Source: Amphibacillus marinus (GTDB taxonomy: Bacteria; Bacillota; Bacilli; Bacillales; Amphibacillaceae). From it: a DNA stretch of 64,000 nt. The stretch spans positions 124,001-188,000 of the forward strand of contig NZ_FODJ01000001.1 of NCBI RefSeq assembly GCF_900110345.1, written 5' to 3'. Shown one piece after another: positions 30,061-40,009 of the stretch. Positions within the stretch are counted from its first letter, which is position 1. Every line of letters starts with the position of its first letter. Below the pieces are notes generated by a model. It did no database searches, was not told the DNA's origin, and worked only from the letters and a program-made list of their open reading frames with translations. A program made the position numbers and the translations under genes.

Positions 30061-33000
30061 CTATTGTGCTAAAACCTCTTGATCATCCGTATATTCAGCT
30101 AAGCGATTATCTTTTTTTAATAAAAATGCCTTCATCTTTGCCTCTTCTTCACTTTGTCCTGCCGCTACAAATTCATTGATGCGTCCGACAATTTGTTTAT
30201 AATCACGTGGGATGACTTTAACAAAATGAGCAACACTAGCTTCCCAATTATCTAGGATTGTACGTGCTCGTGACGAATTCGTATAGGCAAAATGATTGTC
30301 AACCATTTGCTTGAGCTCAGCAATTTCTTTTTGATTATCAAGCTGTTCAAAATCAACAAGTTCATCATTAGCTTGATTAATAAACCGCTCTCGGTCGGTA
30401 CTGAAAACATAAGCAATTCCACCAGACATTCCAGCAGCAAAGTTCTTACCTACTTTCCCTAAAACTGTCACTTTTCCACCTGTCATATATTCACAACCGT
30501 GATCACCGACACCTTCAACAACAATGTTAGCCCCACTATTTCTCACTGCAAAGCGTTCACCAGCATAGCCATTAATATAGGCCTCACCAGCAGTCGCTCC
30601 ATAGAAGGAGACATTACCTGCGATTACGTTATCACTTGCGTTAAAGGTAACATCTTTTGGAGCTTTAACAATTAACTTGCCACCAGATAAACCTTTGCCA
30701 ACATAATCATTAGCATCGCCAGCTAGTGTCAGCGTCATGCCACGTGGAATAAAAGCGCCAAAGCTTTGCCCAGCTGAGCCAGTAAAGTTTAGACGAATCG
30801 TATTCTCAGGCAACCCAGCACCACCGTATTGCTTTGAAATCTCACTACCAATAATGGTTCCAGCTACTCGATTAATATTAGTAATTTTACTACTTACTTC
30901 AACAGGTTCGCCTGTAGCAATTGCCTCTTTAACTGCTGGTAACAAGGTTTGAATATCTAATGACTGCTCTATTTTATGATCTTGCTTTGTTTTGTTAAGC
31001 TTAATAATCCCTTTAGGTTGATAGACAACCTTGCTTAAATCTAACTGGCTCGCCTTCCAGTGCTGTTTGGCTTTATCGCTTATGGTGAGAAGATCAGTCC
31101 GGCCAACCATATCTTCCAATGAGCGAAAACCAAGTTCAGCCATTATTTCACGTACCTCTTGCGCAATAAAGCGCATGAAGTTAACGACATGGTCAGGGTC
31201 ACCAGTAAACTTTTTACGTAATTCAGGATTTTGAGTAGCAACGCCAACTGGACAAGTGTCTAAGTGACAAACACGCATCATGACACAACCTAAGATAACC
31301 AAAGGAGCAGTTGCAAAGCCATACTCTTCAGCTCCTAGTAATGTCGCTAGGATGACGTCCTTACCGGTTAACAACTTACCATCTGTTTCGAGCACGACAC
31401 GTTCTCTTAAATCATTAATAAGCAAGGTTTGATGAGTCTCAGCCAAGCCTAGCTCCCACGGTAAGCCAGCATGTTTAATACTGGTTTTTGGAGAGGCACC
31501 TGTTCCGCCGTCGTAGCCAACGACTGAGATGACATCAGCATTTCCTTTTGCTACCCCAGATGCAATTGTCCCAACACCAGCCTTCGCGACTAGTTTTACA
31601 CTAATACGTGCATCACGGTTAGCATTTTTTAAATCATGAATTAATTGTGCAAGATCCTCAATTGAATAAATATCATGATGTGGCGGTGGTGAAATCAAAT
31701 CGACACCAGTGGTTGAATTTCGCACATTCGCAACCCAGGGATAAACTTTCTGACCAGGCAGTTGCCCACCTTCCCCTGGCTTAGCGCCTTGGGCAATTTT
31801 AATTTGCAACTCCTCAGCGTTGACAAGATAATGACTATTGACACCAAATCGTGCGGAAGCCACTTGCTTAATTGCACTTCTGCGCAAATCACCATTCTCA
31901 TCTGCCTTGAACCGTCGTGGATCTTCGCCACCCTCACCACTATTACTTTTGCCACCAAGGCGATTCATTGCAATTGCTAGCGCCTCATGTGCTTCCTGAC
32001 TAATTGATCCAAAAGACATGGCGCCAGTCTTAAACCGTTTTACAATTGAATCAACTGACTCAACCTCATTAATATCGATCTTACTACTTGGCTTAAAGCT
32101 AAACAAATTTCTCAAAAAGCCAATTTGCTCGTCATTAACCGACTCGGTAAACTCTTTAAAAAGTTTGTAATCCCCTCTTCTCGCTGCCCATTGCAACTTA
32201 TGCAAAGTCAATGGATTATAAGCATGATGCTCTCCGGTTTTTCGCCATTGAAAATCACTTCCAGAATCTAATGATTTACTAATTTCAACTTGATAGCCTT
32301 CTTCATGCCGTAGCTGTGCTTCACGTGCAATTGTCGCTAAATTAATGCCATCAATTTGTGAAGCAGTACCGGTGAAATGGTGATCAATAACTGTTTGACT
32401 AATGCCAACAGCCTCAAATATTTGCGCACCACGATAGCTCTGAATTGTCGAAATCCCCATCTTGGACATGACTTTAATGACACCTTCTGTGACAATATCA
32501 ATATAGCGGCTAACAGCTTCTTGATAGGAGAATGTTAGATTATCTGACAATATTTGCGATAAATAAGTCTCGTAAACGAGATAAGGTGTAATGGCATCTG
32601 CGCCGTATCCAATTAATGCTGCAAAATGGTGTACCTCTCTTGCTTCCCCTGTTTCAATAATAATACTTGCTTTAGTTCGAATCCCTTGTCTGACTAAGTG
32701 TTGATGTAGACTACTCACTGCTAGTAATGCTGGAATTGCAACTTCCTGTTCATTCATATATCGATCAGTAAGGATGATTAAGTTGGCACCAGCAGTAATC
32801 TCAGCCTCTGCTTGCTTGTGGATCCGCTTTAGTCCGGCAGCCAAATCGTTAGTGAATAAACTATTCAGCTCGGCAGCTTTAAAACCTAGCGCTTCTTTAT
32901 TTTTCAATTCTGTTAGTTGTTCATTTGATAAAATCGGTGTTGTTAACCGTATGCGATGGCTATTCTTTTTTGAAGGGTGTAATATGTCACCTTCAGTACC

Positions 33001-34620
33001 CAACCAAGTTAACGTTGATGTCACAATTTTTTCTCGATAAGCATCAATCGGTGGATTGGTAACTTGAGCAAAGAGTTGTTTGAAATAGTTAAATAAAGAT
33101 TGTGCTTTATTGGATAAAACAGCTAATGGCGTATCATTTCCCATGGCTCCAATTGGGTCCTTACCGTTTGCCAAAAGTGGAATTAAATACTTTTCAATAT
33201 CTTCAGTAGTATAGCCAAATGCCTTTTGCCGTTCAATAAGAAAATTAATTTGTTTAGGGTTTGTTTCAACCTGTTCTTGTGATAGCGTAACGACTTGATC
33301 ATCAAGCCATTCTTGATAAGGTTCAGCAGTTACAATTTCGTTCTTAATTTCTTGATCAGCAACAATTCTACCCTCTTCAAGGTCAACTAATAACATCTTG
33401 CCTGGACGAAGACGATCTTTCAACACAACATCCGTTTCATCGACTTGAATAACACCAGTTTCAGATGAATAAATAATGTAGTCATCCTTTGTTACATAAT
33501 ACCGTGCCGGCCTTAAGCCATTTCGATCAAGAATAGCACCAATCTGCTTTCCATTAGTGAAGGTAATTGATGTTGGTCCGTCCCACTGCTCCATTAAACA
33601 GCTGTGATATTTATAAAAAGCTCGCTTTTCCGGCGACATGCTTTTGTTCTGTTCCCACGGTTCTGGGATAAGCATCATTGCGGCATGAGCAGGTGTTCTT
33701 CCAGCTAGAATAAAAAATTCTAAAGCATTATCTAAAACTGATGAATCACTACCCTCTGCATTTAGAATCGGTAATACTTTTTTTAGATCCTCACCAAAGG
33801 CATCTGAAACAAATTGCTGCTCTCTTGCCCGCATCCAATTTACATTTCCTCTGAGTGTGTTAATTTCACCATTATGAATTAAATAACGATTTGGATGGGC
33901 GCGTTCCCAACTCGGAAAGGTATTTGTACTGAAGCGTGAGTGTACGAGTGAAAACGCTGAGATAAATTCGGGATCCTGTAAATCTAAATAAAATTTACCC
34001 ACTTGATCTGATGTTAACAAGCCCTTATAAACAATTGTTTGACTTGAGAAACTTGGAAAATAAAAAGCATCCTCATTCTCCTTAGCTATTCGCTCGGCTT
34101 GTTTTCTAATCAAGTATAGCTTTCGTTCAAATTCTATTGTCGTTTTTATGTCATCATTTGCTTTAATAAACACTTGTCTAACATATGGTGCAGTATCCTG
34201 TGCTTTTTTTCCGACTTTTCTGACATCTGTCGGCGTGGTTCGCCAGCCCAATACTTCTTGACCCTCATCTGTTATAATTTGATTAATGGTTGATTCCCAT
34301 TTTATTATGTTTGGGTCATCTTGCGAGAAGAATGTCATACCAACACCATATCGGCCCTCCTCAGGAAATTGAATCGTAGGTAGTGCCTTTCTAAAGAATA
34401 AGTCTGGTATTTGGACCATTAAACCAGATCCATCACCAGTTTCGGGATCGCTACCCTGACCACCTCTGTGATCAAGCTTTGTCAGCATTTCAAGCCCTTG
34501 TTTGACGATATCATGTGTGCGTTTACCTTTAATATGGGCATATAACCCAATTCCACAATTATCTCGTTCAAACTGCGGCTGATATAATCCTTGTTTTTCA
34601 GCCATTTTATTGAATTTCAT
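30061..34620 (-). CDS. gltA: Glutamate synthase (NADPH) large subunit
   Basis: Large GOGAT subunit, 1519 aa; converts glutamine and 2-oxoglutarate to two glutamates. N-terminal class II amidotransferase domain with catalytic Cys22 in DNCGIGLYAH, so a 21-residue propeptide is removed; the central FMN domain has SGEGGEDPRRF and GYDGGTGASP; the Fe-S cysteines are in CVMMRVCHLDTCPVGVATQ; the C-terminal beta-helix has repeated Gly motifs. The ATG at 34620 has GGGGG eight bases upstream and reproduces the B. subtilis propeptide length; the ATG at 34635 is too close to that site. Divergent from gltC. Confidence 0.97.
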   Translation of the reverse strand: MKFNKMAEKQGLYQPQFERDNCGIGLYAHIKGKRTHDIVKQGLEMLTKLDHRGGQGSDPETGDGSGLMVQIPDLFFRKALPTIQFPEEGRYGVGMTFFSQDDPNIIKWESTINQIITDEGQEVLGWRTTPTDVRKVGKKAQDTAPYVRQVFIKANDDIKTTIEFERKLYLIRKQAERIAKENEDAFYFPSFSSQTIVYKGLLTSDQVGKFYLDLQDPEFISAFSLVHSRFSTNTFPSWERAHPNRYLIHNGEINTLRGNVNWMRAREQQFVSDAFGEDLKKVLPILNAEGSDSSVLDNALEFFILAGRTPAHAAMMLIPEPWEQNKSMSPEKRAFYKYHSCLMEQWDGPTSITFTNGKQIGAILDRNGLRPARYYVTKDDYIIYSSETGVIQVDETDVVLKDRLRPGKMLLVDLEEGRIVADQEIKNEIVTAEPYQEWLDDQVVTLSQEQVETNPKQINFLIERQKAFGYTTEDIEKYLIPLLANGKDPIGAMGNDTPLAVLSNKAQSLFNYFKQLFAQVTNPPIDAYREKIVTSTLTWLGTEGDILHPSKKNSHRIRLTTPILSNEQLTELKNKEALGFKAAELNSLFTNDLAAGLKRIHKQAEAEITAGANLIILTDRYMNEQEVAIPALLAVSSLHQHLVRQGIRTKASIIIETGEAREVHHFAALIGYGADAITPYLVYETYLSQILSDNLTFSYQEAVSRYIDIVTEGVIKVMSKMGISTIQSYRGAQIFEAVGISQTVIDHHFTGTASQIDGINLATIAREAQLRHEEGYQVEISKSLDSGSDFQWRKTGEHHAYNPLTLHKLQWAARRGDYKLFKEFTESVNDEQIGFLRNLFSFKPSSKIDINEVESVDSIVKRFKTGAMSFGSISQEAHEALAIAMNRLGGKSNSGEGGEDPRRFKADENGDLRRSAIKQVASARFGVNSHYLVNAEELQIKIAQGAKPGEGGQLPGQKVYPWVANVRNSTTGVDLISPPPHHDIYSIEDLAQLIHDLKNANRDARISVKLVAKAGVGTIASGVAKGNADVISVVGYDGGTGASPKTSIKHAGLPWELGLAETHQTLLINDLRERVVLETDGKLLTGKDVILATLLGAEEYGFATAPLVILGCVMMRVCHLDTCPVGVATQNPELRKKFTGDPDHVVNFMRFIAQEVREIMAELGFRSLEDMVGRTDLLTISDKAKQHWKASQLDLSKVVYQPKGIIKLNKTKQDHKIEQSLDIQTLLPAVKEAIATGEPVEVSSKITNINRVAGTIIGSEISKQYGGAGLPENTIRLNFTGSAGQSFGAFIPRGMTLTLAGDANDYVGKGLSGGKLIVKAPKDVTFNASDNVIAGNVSFYGATAGEAYINGYAGERFAVRNSGANIVVEGVGDHGCEYMTGGKVTVLGKVGKNFAAGMSGGIAYVFSTDRERFINQANDELVDFEQLDNQKEIAELKQMVDNHFAYTNSSRARTILDNWEASVAHFVKVIPRDYKQIVGRINEFVAAGQSEEEAKMKAFLLKKDNRLAEYTDDQEVLAQ

Positions 34621-34672
34621 GAAACATGCCCCCAAAAATAGATTAAAAAATTAGATTTTTGTGTCTATTCCT

Positions 34673-34701
34673 ATTGTATGTTCTCTAATTTATATATACA
34701 A
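34673..34701 (-). promoter_or_regulatory. Promoter of gltA-gltD in the gltC intergenic region
   Basis: TTGTAT (34701-34696), 17 bases, TACAAT (34678-34673) on the minus strand, 52 bases before the gltA start. The rest of the 138-base region is very AT-rich with several TATAAT-like strings for gltC; GltC sites could not be placed with confidence. Confidence 0.55.
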
Positions 34702-34758
34702 TATATAATTATAATGAATATAATCGCATATATAGATTAATTCAGGGGGAGGACAAGG

Positions 34759-35670
34759 ATGGAATTTAGACAGTTAAAATATTTCATTGAAGTTGCTGAA
34801 CGTGAGCATGTTTCTGAAGCAGCCGTTCATCTGCACGTTGCACAATCAGCAATTAGTCGGCAAATTGCTAATTTAGAAAATGAATTGGGCATTCAACTAT
34901 TTGAACGTGAAGGAAGAAATGTCAAGTTGTTACCAATAGGGAAGATTTTTCTAACCCATGCGAAAGAAGCGATGAAAGCCATTGATTATGCAAAGAAACA
35001 AATGGATGAATATATAGATCCAGAACGAGGTTCAATAAAAATCGGTTTTCCAACCAGCTTAGCAAGTAGTATGCTACCCCATTTGCTCGCAGAATTTAAA
35101 ACAGCATATCCAAATATTCATTTTCAGTTAAGACAAGGGGCCTATAATTTCCTAATTGATGCTGTCAAAGAGCGTGAGCTTGATATTGCTTTTATTGGCC
35201 CAGTTATTACTGATGATCCACACATAAATGGAGATATTCTTTTTCACGAGAAGATGTTCCTGCTTGCTCCTAGCAATCATCGCCTCTCAAAACGAAAAAG
35301 TGTCTACTTAACTGAATTAAAAGATGAGGACTTCGTGCTTTTTCCAAAAGGATACATATTCGAAAGGTTAGTTGTTGATGCTTGTTATTCGGTAGGATTT
35401 GAACCTCATGTCTCGACACAAGGTGAGGACTTAGATGCGATTAAAGGAATGGTTGCTGCTAATATAGGCATAACAATTCTACCAGAAAGTGCAATAGCTG
35501 AATATCAATCCAGCTATACAGTGCGTATACCAATTAGCAGCCCTGACTTAAAGCGGAGTGTCGGCATGATTACACCAAAACATCGTGATCTTGCCCCTTC
35601 TGAAAAGGTTTTTTATCAATTTGTTATTAATTACTTCACTGAGCATTATCCACGTCTTAAGCGAGATTAA
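34759..35670 (+). CDS. gltC: LysR-family activator of glutamate synthase
   Basis: Transcription activator of 303 aa. The winged helix (1-60) reads FIEVAEREHVSEAAVHLHVAQSAISRQIANLE and the effector domain follows from about 90, both close to B. subtilis GltC. The divergent placement next to gltA is the same as in B. subtilis, where GltC activates gltAB and represses its own gene, responding to 2-oxoglutarate and glutamate. GGGGGAGG precedes the ATG. The following msrA gene starts 29 bases after the stop and may be co-transcribed. Confidence 0.93.
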   Translation: MEFRQLKYFIEVAEREHVSEAAVHLHVAQSAISRQIANLENELGIQLFEREGRNVKLLPIGKIFLTHAKEAMKAIDYAKKQMDEYIDPERGSIKIGFPTSLASSMLPHLLAEFKTAYPNIHFQLRQGAYNFLIDAVKERELDIAFIGPVITDDPHINGDILFHEKMFLLAPSNHRLSKRKSVYLTELKDEDFVLFPKGYIFERLVVDACYSVGFEPHVSTQGEDLDAIKGMVAANIGITILPESAIAEYQSSYTVRIPISSPDLKRSVGMITPKHRDLAPSEKVFYQFVINYFTEHYPRLKRD

Positions 35671-35699
35671 GACTAATATTGAAATTTGGAGGAATGTAA

Positions 35700-36227
35700 A
35701 TGTCAACTTATCAAAAAGCAACCTTTGCAGGCGGCTGTTTTTGGTGCATGGTTAAGCCCTTCGACCAATGGGATGGTGTTAAAGCCGTGCTATCTGGTTA
35801 TAGTGGCGGCCATGTTGAAAATCCGACATATCAGCAAATTAAAACAGGTAAAACCGGCCATTACGAGGTCGTTCAAATTACCTTTAACCCGGAGATCATT
35901 TCTTATCAGCAAATTTTAGATCTATACTGGCCGCAGATTGACCCTACTGATCCAGATGGGCAATTCCATGATCGCGGTCCACAATATCGAACGGCGATCT
36001 TTTACCATAATGAAAATCAACAAAAATTGGCGCAATTAGCTAAAAATCAACTTGCAACCAGTGGACGGTTTAAGGAGGAAATTGTAACTGACATTCTTCC
36101 TGCAAGAACCTTCTATCCAGCAGAGGAATATCATCAAGACTATTATAAGAAGAATACTGAAGCGTATCAGATAGACCGTGAAAAATCGGGTCGTGACCCA
36201 TTTATTGAACAACATTGGAACAGCTAA
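35700..36227 (+). CDS. msrA: Peptide-methionine (S)-S-oxide reductase
   Basis: Cytosolic repair enzyme of 175 aa that reduces methionine-S-sulfoxide. The catalytic motif GGCFWC places the nucleophile at Cys13, with a second cysteine at 16; GYSGGHVENPTYQQI and HYEVVQITFNPE are the other family motifs. No C-terminal resolving cysteine or fused MsrB domain is present. GGAGG lies about eight bases before the ATG. A terminator follows at 36287-36324. Confidence 0.95.
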   Translation: MSTYQKATFAGGCFWCMVKPFDQWDGVKAVLSGYSGGHVENPTYQQIKTGKTGHYEVVQITFNPEIISYQQILDLYWPQIDPTDPDGQFHDRGPQYRTAIFYHNENQQKLAQLAKNQLATSGRFKEEIVTDILPARTFYPAEEYHQDYYKKNTEAYQIDREKSGRDPFIEQHWNS

Positions 36228-36286
36228 TTTAATCCAATAATAAAACGATCTTGGTCCACTAAAATTTATACAAGAACCTTAAGATA

Positions 36287-36324
36287 TAGGGCTGGGACAT
36301 CTATAAGTTCTTGCCCTATTTTTT
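36287..36324 (+). terminator. Terminator of msrA
   Basis: TAGGGC (36287-36292) pairs with GCCCTA (36313-36318), followed by TTTTTT (36319-36324). Its right arm overlaps the end of the 24-aa peptide gene on the other strand. Confidence 0.65.
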
Positions 36325-36390
36325 GTCCCTTTTTCTAATAATTATGACTGAGATTAATACCATTATAAGTAGGAACATACCACTCGTCAT
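36316..36390 (-). CDS. Single-membrane-span peptide, 24 aa
   Basis: Frame from ATG 36390 to TAG 36316: MTSGMFLLIMVLISVIII followed by the basic tail RKRDKK. The ribosome site is very strong, AAGGAGGTGAG six bases before the ATG. One membrane helix plus a charged tail resembles small toxin or regulatory membrane peptides, and its last four residues (RDKK) are the same as in the peptide at 2175-2255. It follows the membrane-protein gene at 36435 on the same strand and may belong to that XRE-regulated cluster. No family is recognised. Confidence 0.55.
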   Translation of the reverse strand: MTSGMFLLIMVLISVIIIRKRDKK

Positions 36391-36434
36391 TTGCCACTCA
36401 CCTCCTTCTAATTACTTACTGATCACCGTAGTTA

Positions 36435-36875
36435 TTATCTGCCTTGCTTTCTTCCAAGATAACGAAATAGTAATGGTAAGAACAACGATATAAGTAAAAC
36501 CAGTAAGGTCATCCACCAACCTATTGTTTTAAAGATGTCATCTGGAATGACAAAGGTATAACTTAAATAAATTAAAAATAATGTACCTTGAATGATCTTT
36601 AACGTCTTGGCATCAGCCTCATTCTTCTCAGCTACCAATCTTTCATCAGTCTCAGCTACAATTGTCTGTGGATACTTGTTTAACTTCATTAACTTAAGAA
36701 ATGACACTAGTGATACGCTAAACGGGATAAGTGATAAGGCGATAAACACTTTATGATTGCTAAAGGATAGCTCACTTGTTTCAAAAATAAACCAGGTTAT
36801 AAAGAGACCAATACTAACCACTATACCTACACATATCTTCAATTTTGCTGCTTTAATCACCGACTCAGTATCCAT
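36435..36875 (-). CDS. Unrecognised four-helix membrane protein
   Basis: Protein of 146 aa with four predicted membrane segments in two pairs (about residues 12-31, 41-61, 92-109, 118-138). A charged loop, TDERLVAEKNEADAKT, separates the pairs. Such small membrane proteins are often encoded next to short XRE regulators in Bacilli, as here: the regulator stop (36879) is 3 nt before this start, so they are co-transcribed. GGGAGG lies upstream. Function unknown; sensing or cell-envelope stress roles are guesses. Confidence 0.7.
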   Translation of the reverse strand: MDTESVIKAAKLKICVGIVVSIGLFITWFIFETSELSFSNHKVFIALSLIPFSVSLVSFLKLMKLNKYPQTIVAETDERLVAEKNEADAKTLKIIQGTLFLIYLSYTFVIPDDIFKTIGWWMTLLVLLISLFLPLLFRYLGRKQGR

Positions 36876-36878
36876 CTT

Positions 36879-37073
36879 TCATTCCTCCCAGAATAAATCA
36901 TTTAACGTTTTATTTAAGACCTTACATATTGCCGTGCACAATTTTAGACTTGGATTGTAGTTTCCGGCTTCAATTAAGTTAATCGTCTGTCTTGTCACGC
37001 CTACCAGACTTGCTAACTTTTCTTGTGATACATCGGCCTCGACCCTAGCCAACTTCATTTTTTTGTTCTTCAC
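36879..37073 (-). CDS. Short XRE-family helix-turn-helix regulator
   Basis: DNA-binding protein of about 64 aa, a bare Cro/CI-type domain: ARVEADVSQEKLASLVGVTRQTINLIEAGNYNPS then KVLNKTLNDLFW, typical of the compact YgzD-like regulators. The frame begins at 37097, but GTG 37073 has AGGAGGAG seven bases upstream and is preferred. It heads a cluster with the membrane protein 3 nt downstream, and probably autoregulates from the promoter at 37094-37123. Confidence 0.85.
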   Translation of the reverse strand: MKNKKMKLARVEADVSQEKLASLVGVTRQTINLIEAGNYNPSLKLCTAICKVLNKTLNDLFWEE

Positions 37074-37093
37074 AGCATCTCCTCCTATGATAA

Positions 37094-37123
37094 TCATAAT
37101 ATATAACCTTACAAAAAGTCAAT
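37094..37123 (-). promoter_or_regulatory. Promoter of the XRE cluster
   Basis: TTGACT (37123-37118), 18 bases, TATGAT (37099-37094) on the minus strand. The region 37090-37140 is rich in TATA and ATAT strings that could form XRE operator sites, but no clean dyad is assigned. Confidence 0.5.
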
Positions 37124-37296
37124 TATATATTACATTAAGTCATAAATTTCGGACATATAACTATTTATAGTTTCGGTGTGTAGATATTCATAAATAGATT
37201 GGTCTACAGTTTTTCCTAAGAAAGCTTTTCGGTAGTGTGTCTCTACTTGGATAAGAAATCGCTAATTTAGTTTACATAATAATATTATAGTAAATA

Positions 37297-37329
37297 AAAA
37301 ATTGAACAGTTTACCACTGCTCAATTTTT
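37297..37329 (-). terminator. Terminator of the his operon, overlapping the hisI stop
   Basis: Arms 37297-37309 and 37317-37329 (AAAAATTGAGCAG / CTGTTCAATTTTT on the minus strand, one G-T pair) with a 7-nt loop that contains the stop codon, followed by TATTT. The last four codons of hisI form one arm. Confidence 0.85.
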
Positions 37330-37961
37330 GGTCGATCTCCTTTATTATTGCCTTTTTTAGCAAAACGCTTGGTTAATTCAGTTTTTATCTGATTAAAAGG
37401 CACACCCTGCTCTTCGAGTAGCACAAAGGTGTGATAAAGTAAATCACTAACCTCTAAAGTTACTTCAGTTTTATCTCTATTTTTTGCTGCAATGACAACC
37501 TCTCCAGCTTCTTCAATGAGCTTCTTACTAATTTTATCAATCCCTTTATTAAACAAATAATTAGTATAGGAGTCTGATTGCGGATTGAGCTTTCTTTCGC
37601 TAATCTCAGTAACAATTCTATTGATAATATTAGCATCAAAATCTTCTTGATTCTGCTCTTTCACAACTTCGGTAAAGCAAGATGTAGTGCCTTTATGACA
37701 CGCGGGTCCTTTCGGAATGACTTCTACTAAAAGTGCATCTTGATCGCAATCGAGTGTTAGTGAAACAACCTTTTGCGTATTTCCTGATGTTGCTCCTTTA
37801 TGCCATAATTCTTGCCTTGAACGAGAGTAAAACCATGTTTCATTTGTTTCAAGTGTTTTGTGATATGATTTTTCATTCATATACGCTAATGTTAAAACAT
37901 CTTTGGTGCGTGCATCGACGATTATTGCTGGAACAAGTCCCTTTGAAAAATTAGGCTTCAC
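37311..37961 (-). CDS. hisI: Phosphoribosyl-AMP cyclohydrolase / phosphoribosyl-ATP pyrophosphatase
   Basis: Bifunctional HisIE, 216 aa, steps two and three of histidine synthesis. N-terminal cyclohydrolase (1-105) with the metal site [26 protein letters not shown] and [12 protein letters not shown]-terminal pyrophosphatase (115-200) with [16 protein letters not shown]. It overlaps hisF by 11 nt and is the last gene of the operon. The terminator stem begins inside its 3' end. Confidence 0.96.
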   Translation of the reverse strand: MKPNFSKGLVPAIIVDARTKDVLTLAYMNEKSYHKTLETNETWFYSRSRQELWHKGATSGNTQKVVSLTLDCDQDALLVEVIPKGPACHKGTTSCFTEVVKEQNQEDFDANIINRIVTEISERKLNPQSDSYTNYLFNKGIDKISKKLIEEAGEVVIAAKNRDKTEVTLEVSDLLYHTFVLLEEQGVPFNQIKTELTKRFAKKGNNKGDRPKIEQW

Positions 37962-38709
37962 GTACTAGCACCCCCTGTTCTCGACAACTTTGTTTAACGG
38001 CTTGAATAGAAAATGTTTGCTCATGAAAAATTGAAGCGGCTAAGCCCGCTGATACATCAGTTGCCTTAAAGACCTCTGCGAAATGATCAGGATGACCAAC
38101 ACCACCTGAGGCGATAACTGGAATCTTCACACGCTGGACAACAGCGGTTGTTAACGCTAAATCAAAGCCCGATTTTACACCATCAGTATCAACGCTTGTT
38201 AGTAAAATTTCTCCAGCTCCCCTTGTTTCTGCTTCAATTGCCCATTGTAATGCATCAATACCGGTATCCTTCCTCCCCCCATGTGTCATCACATGCCAGC
38301 CGTCCGCAAACTTTTTAGCATCAATTGCAACGACAATACACTGAGAGCCAAAGCGCTCTGCAGCAGCAGTAATTAATTCGGGATTTGTGACTGCTGCTGA
38401 ATTTATCCCTACTTTATCTGCCCCTGCCTGTAATAGACGGTTAACATCGGCAATAGATCGGACACCTCCCCCTACAGTAAATGGCACATGTACTTGACGA
38501 GCAGTATCCTTAACAATATCAATAATCGTGTCCCTTGCTTCGTGAGTCGCTGAAATATCTAAAAAGACAATCTCATCAGCGCCAGCCTTGGAATAGCCCT
38601 TAGCCATCTCAACTGGATCACCAAGTGCTCGTAGCCCAACAAAATTTGTACCTTTCACTACTTCACCGTCTTTAACATCTAAGCATGAAATGATTCGTTT
38701 AGCAATCAT
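37951..38709 (-). CDS. hisF: Imidazole glycerol phosphate synthase cyclase subunit
   Basis: TIM barrel of 252 aa which, with HisH, makes imidazole glycerol phosphate and AICAR. Conserved [16 protein letters not shown] at the start, catalytic Asp in CLDV and in [17 protein letters not shown] and [10 protein letters not shown] phosphate-binding loops. It overlaps hisA by 4 nt and hisI by 11 nt, consistent with coupled translation. Confidence 0.97.
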   Translation of the reverse strand: MIAKRIISCLDVKDGEVVKGTNFVGLRALGDPVEMAKGYSKAGADEIVFLDISATHEARDTIIDIVKDTARQVHVPFTVGGGVRSIADVNRLLQAGADKVGINSAAVTNPELITAAAERFGSQCIVVAIDAKKFADGWHVMTHGGRKDTGIDALQWAIEAETRGAGEILLTSVDTDGVKSGFDLALTTAVVQRVKIPVIASGGVGHPDHFAEVFKATDVSAGLAASIFHEQTFSIQAVKQSCREQGVLVREA

Positions 38710-39413
38710 AGTTGATTAACCCCTTCGATCGTCACTGTTCCTTGATAGATGGCTTTTCCAACAATTGCTTCTTCAATCCCGATTGCCACTAGTGCTTTAA
38801 TATCAGCAAGACTACTAATACCACCAGAAGCAACAATTTTACAATTTACGGACGAGTTAATTGCCTGTAATTGCTCAATATTTGGACCCGTCATCGTACC
38901 ATCCTTTGAAATATCAGTAAATACGATCGTCTGCACACCTAGCTGTTCCATTTCTTTTGCAAACGTAAGGTAATCGACTGACGATACATCCTCCCAGCCA
39001 TGCGTAGCAACACGACCATTCTTCGCATCAATCCCCACTACAATAGCTTCGGGGTATTTCGCTAGTGCTTGCTCGAGAAAAGATTGATTTTCAATTGCTG
39101 CTGTGCCGAGGACCAGTCGAGACGCACCAGCTTGCATTAATTGGTCCACCGTCTCCATTGACCTTATACCTCCACCGATCTGAATCGGAACTGTTGACTG
39201 CGTACAAAGGTCTTCAATCAGCTGATATTGACGTGCTTGACTATCCCTTGCACCGTCTAAATCAACAATATGAATGAGTTCTGCACCATCATTAATAAAA
39301 GTCTTTAATTGCTCGACAGGATCTTGAGCTACTTGCTCAGCTTGATTGAAATCTCCTTGATAAAGTCGAACACAGTTGCCGTTAAGCAAGTCAATCGCTG
39401 GTAGAATTTTCAT
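38706..39413 (-). CDS. hisA: ProFAR isomerase
   Basis: 1-(5-phosphoribosyl)-5-[(5-phosphoribosylamino)methylideneamino]imidazole-4-carboxamide isomerase, 235 aa TIM barrel, paralogue of HisF. Starts [20 protein letters not shown]; the second catalytic Asp is in [12 protein letters not shown]; phosphate loops are [10 protein letters not shown] and [10 protein letters not shown]. Four-nt overlaps on both sides. Confidence 0.96.
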   Translation of the reverse strand: MKILPAIDLLNGNCVRLYQGDFNQAEQVAQDPVEQLKTFINDGAELIHIVDLDGARDSQARQYQLIEDLCTQSTVPIQIGGGIRSMETVDQLMQAGASRLVLGTAAIENQSFLEQALAKYPEAIVVGIDAKNGRVATHGWEDVSSVDYLTFAKEMEQLGVQTIVFTDISKDGTMTGPNIEQLQAINSSVNCKIVASGGISSLADIKALVAIGIEEAIVGKAIYQGTVTIEGVNQL

Positions 39414-40009
39414 ACTTGCACCTCATTTAAAAATGTTTTAATAATCCGCGAACCAATATCAGCACTTTTTTCCGGGTGGAACTGGATACCATAAATGTTT
39501 TTATTCCTAACAATTGCCGTTACATCAGTTCCATAGTCTGCAGTTGCTACAATATAGTTTGCAGCTGTCTCTGCCGCAAAGGTATGGACAAAGTAGACAA
39601 ATGCTTCATTAAAGTCTTGGAAGCTCGGGACCAAATCCGTTACCGTTAATTGATTCCAACCTATATGTGGTAGAATATATGGCGTCTGAATGCGAGTTAC
39701 TTTGCCCGGAATTAGCCCTAAGCCACTGGAGTGACCTCCCTCAGTCCCTTCTTCAAAAAGCAACTGCATTCCAAGGCAAATACCTAAGAATGGCTTTGAC
39801 TTAGCGAGCTGGATAAGTAATTGTTTAAGATTACGCTCCTCAATCTCTGCCATTGCAGCTTGAAACGAACCTACTCCAGGCAAGATAAGATGACTAGCCT
39901 CGCGTAATAATTGATGATCGTCTGTTACAACAACTTGGTAACCGAGCTTTTCAAAGGCTGCTCTGACACTGGCAACATTTCCCATACCATAGTCAACAAT
40001 TGCAATCAT
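39410..40009 (-). CDS. hisH: Imidazole glycerol phosphate synthase glutaminase subunit
   Basis: Class I amidotransferase of 199 aa supplying ammonia to HisF. The nucleophile is in [14 protein letters not shown]; the His-Glu pair is in [12 protein letters not shown]; the oxyanion strand is LILPGVGSF. Starts [15 protein letters not shown]. Overlaps hisB and hisA by 4 nt each. Confidence 0.96.
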   Translation of the reverse strand: MIAIVDYGMGNVASVRAAFEKLGYQVVVTDDHQLLREASHLILPGVGSFQAAMAEIEERNLKQLLIQLAKSKPFLGICLGMQLLFEEGTEGGHSSGLGLIPGKVTRIQTPYILPHIGWNQLTVTDLVPSFQDFNEAFVYFVHTFAAETAANYIVATADYGTDVTAIVRNKNIYGIQFHPEKSADIGSRIIKTFLNEVQV

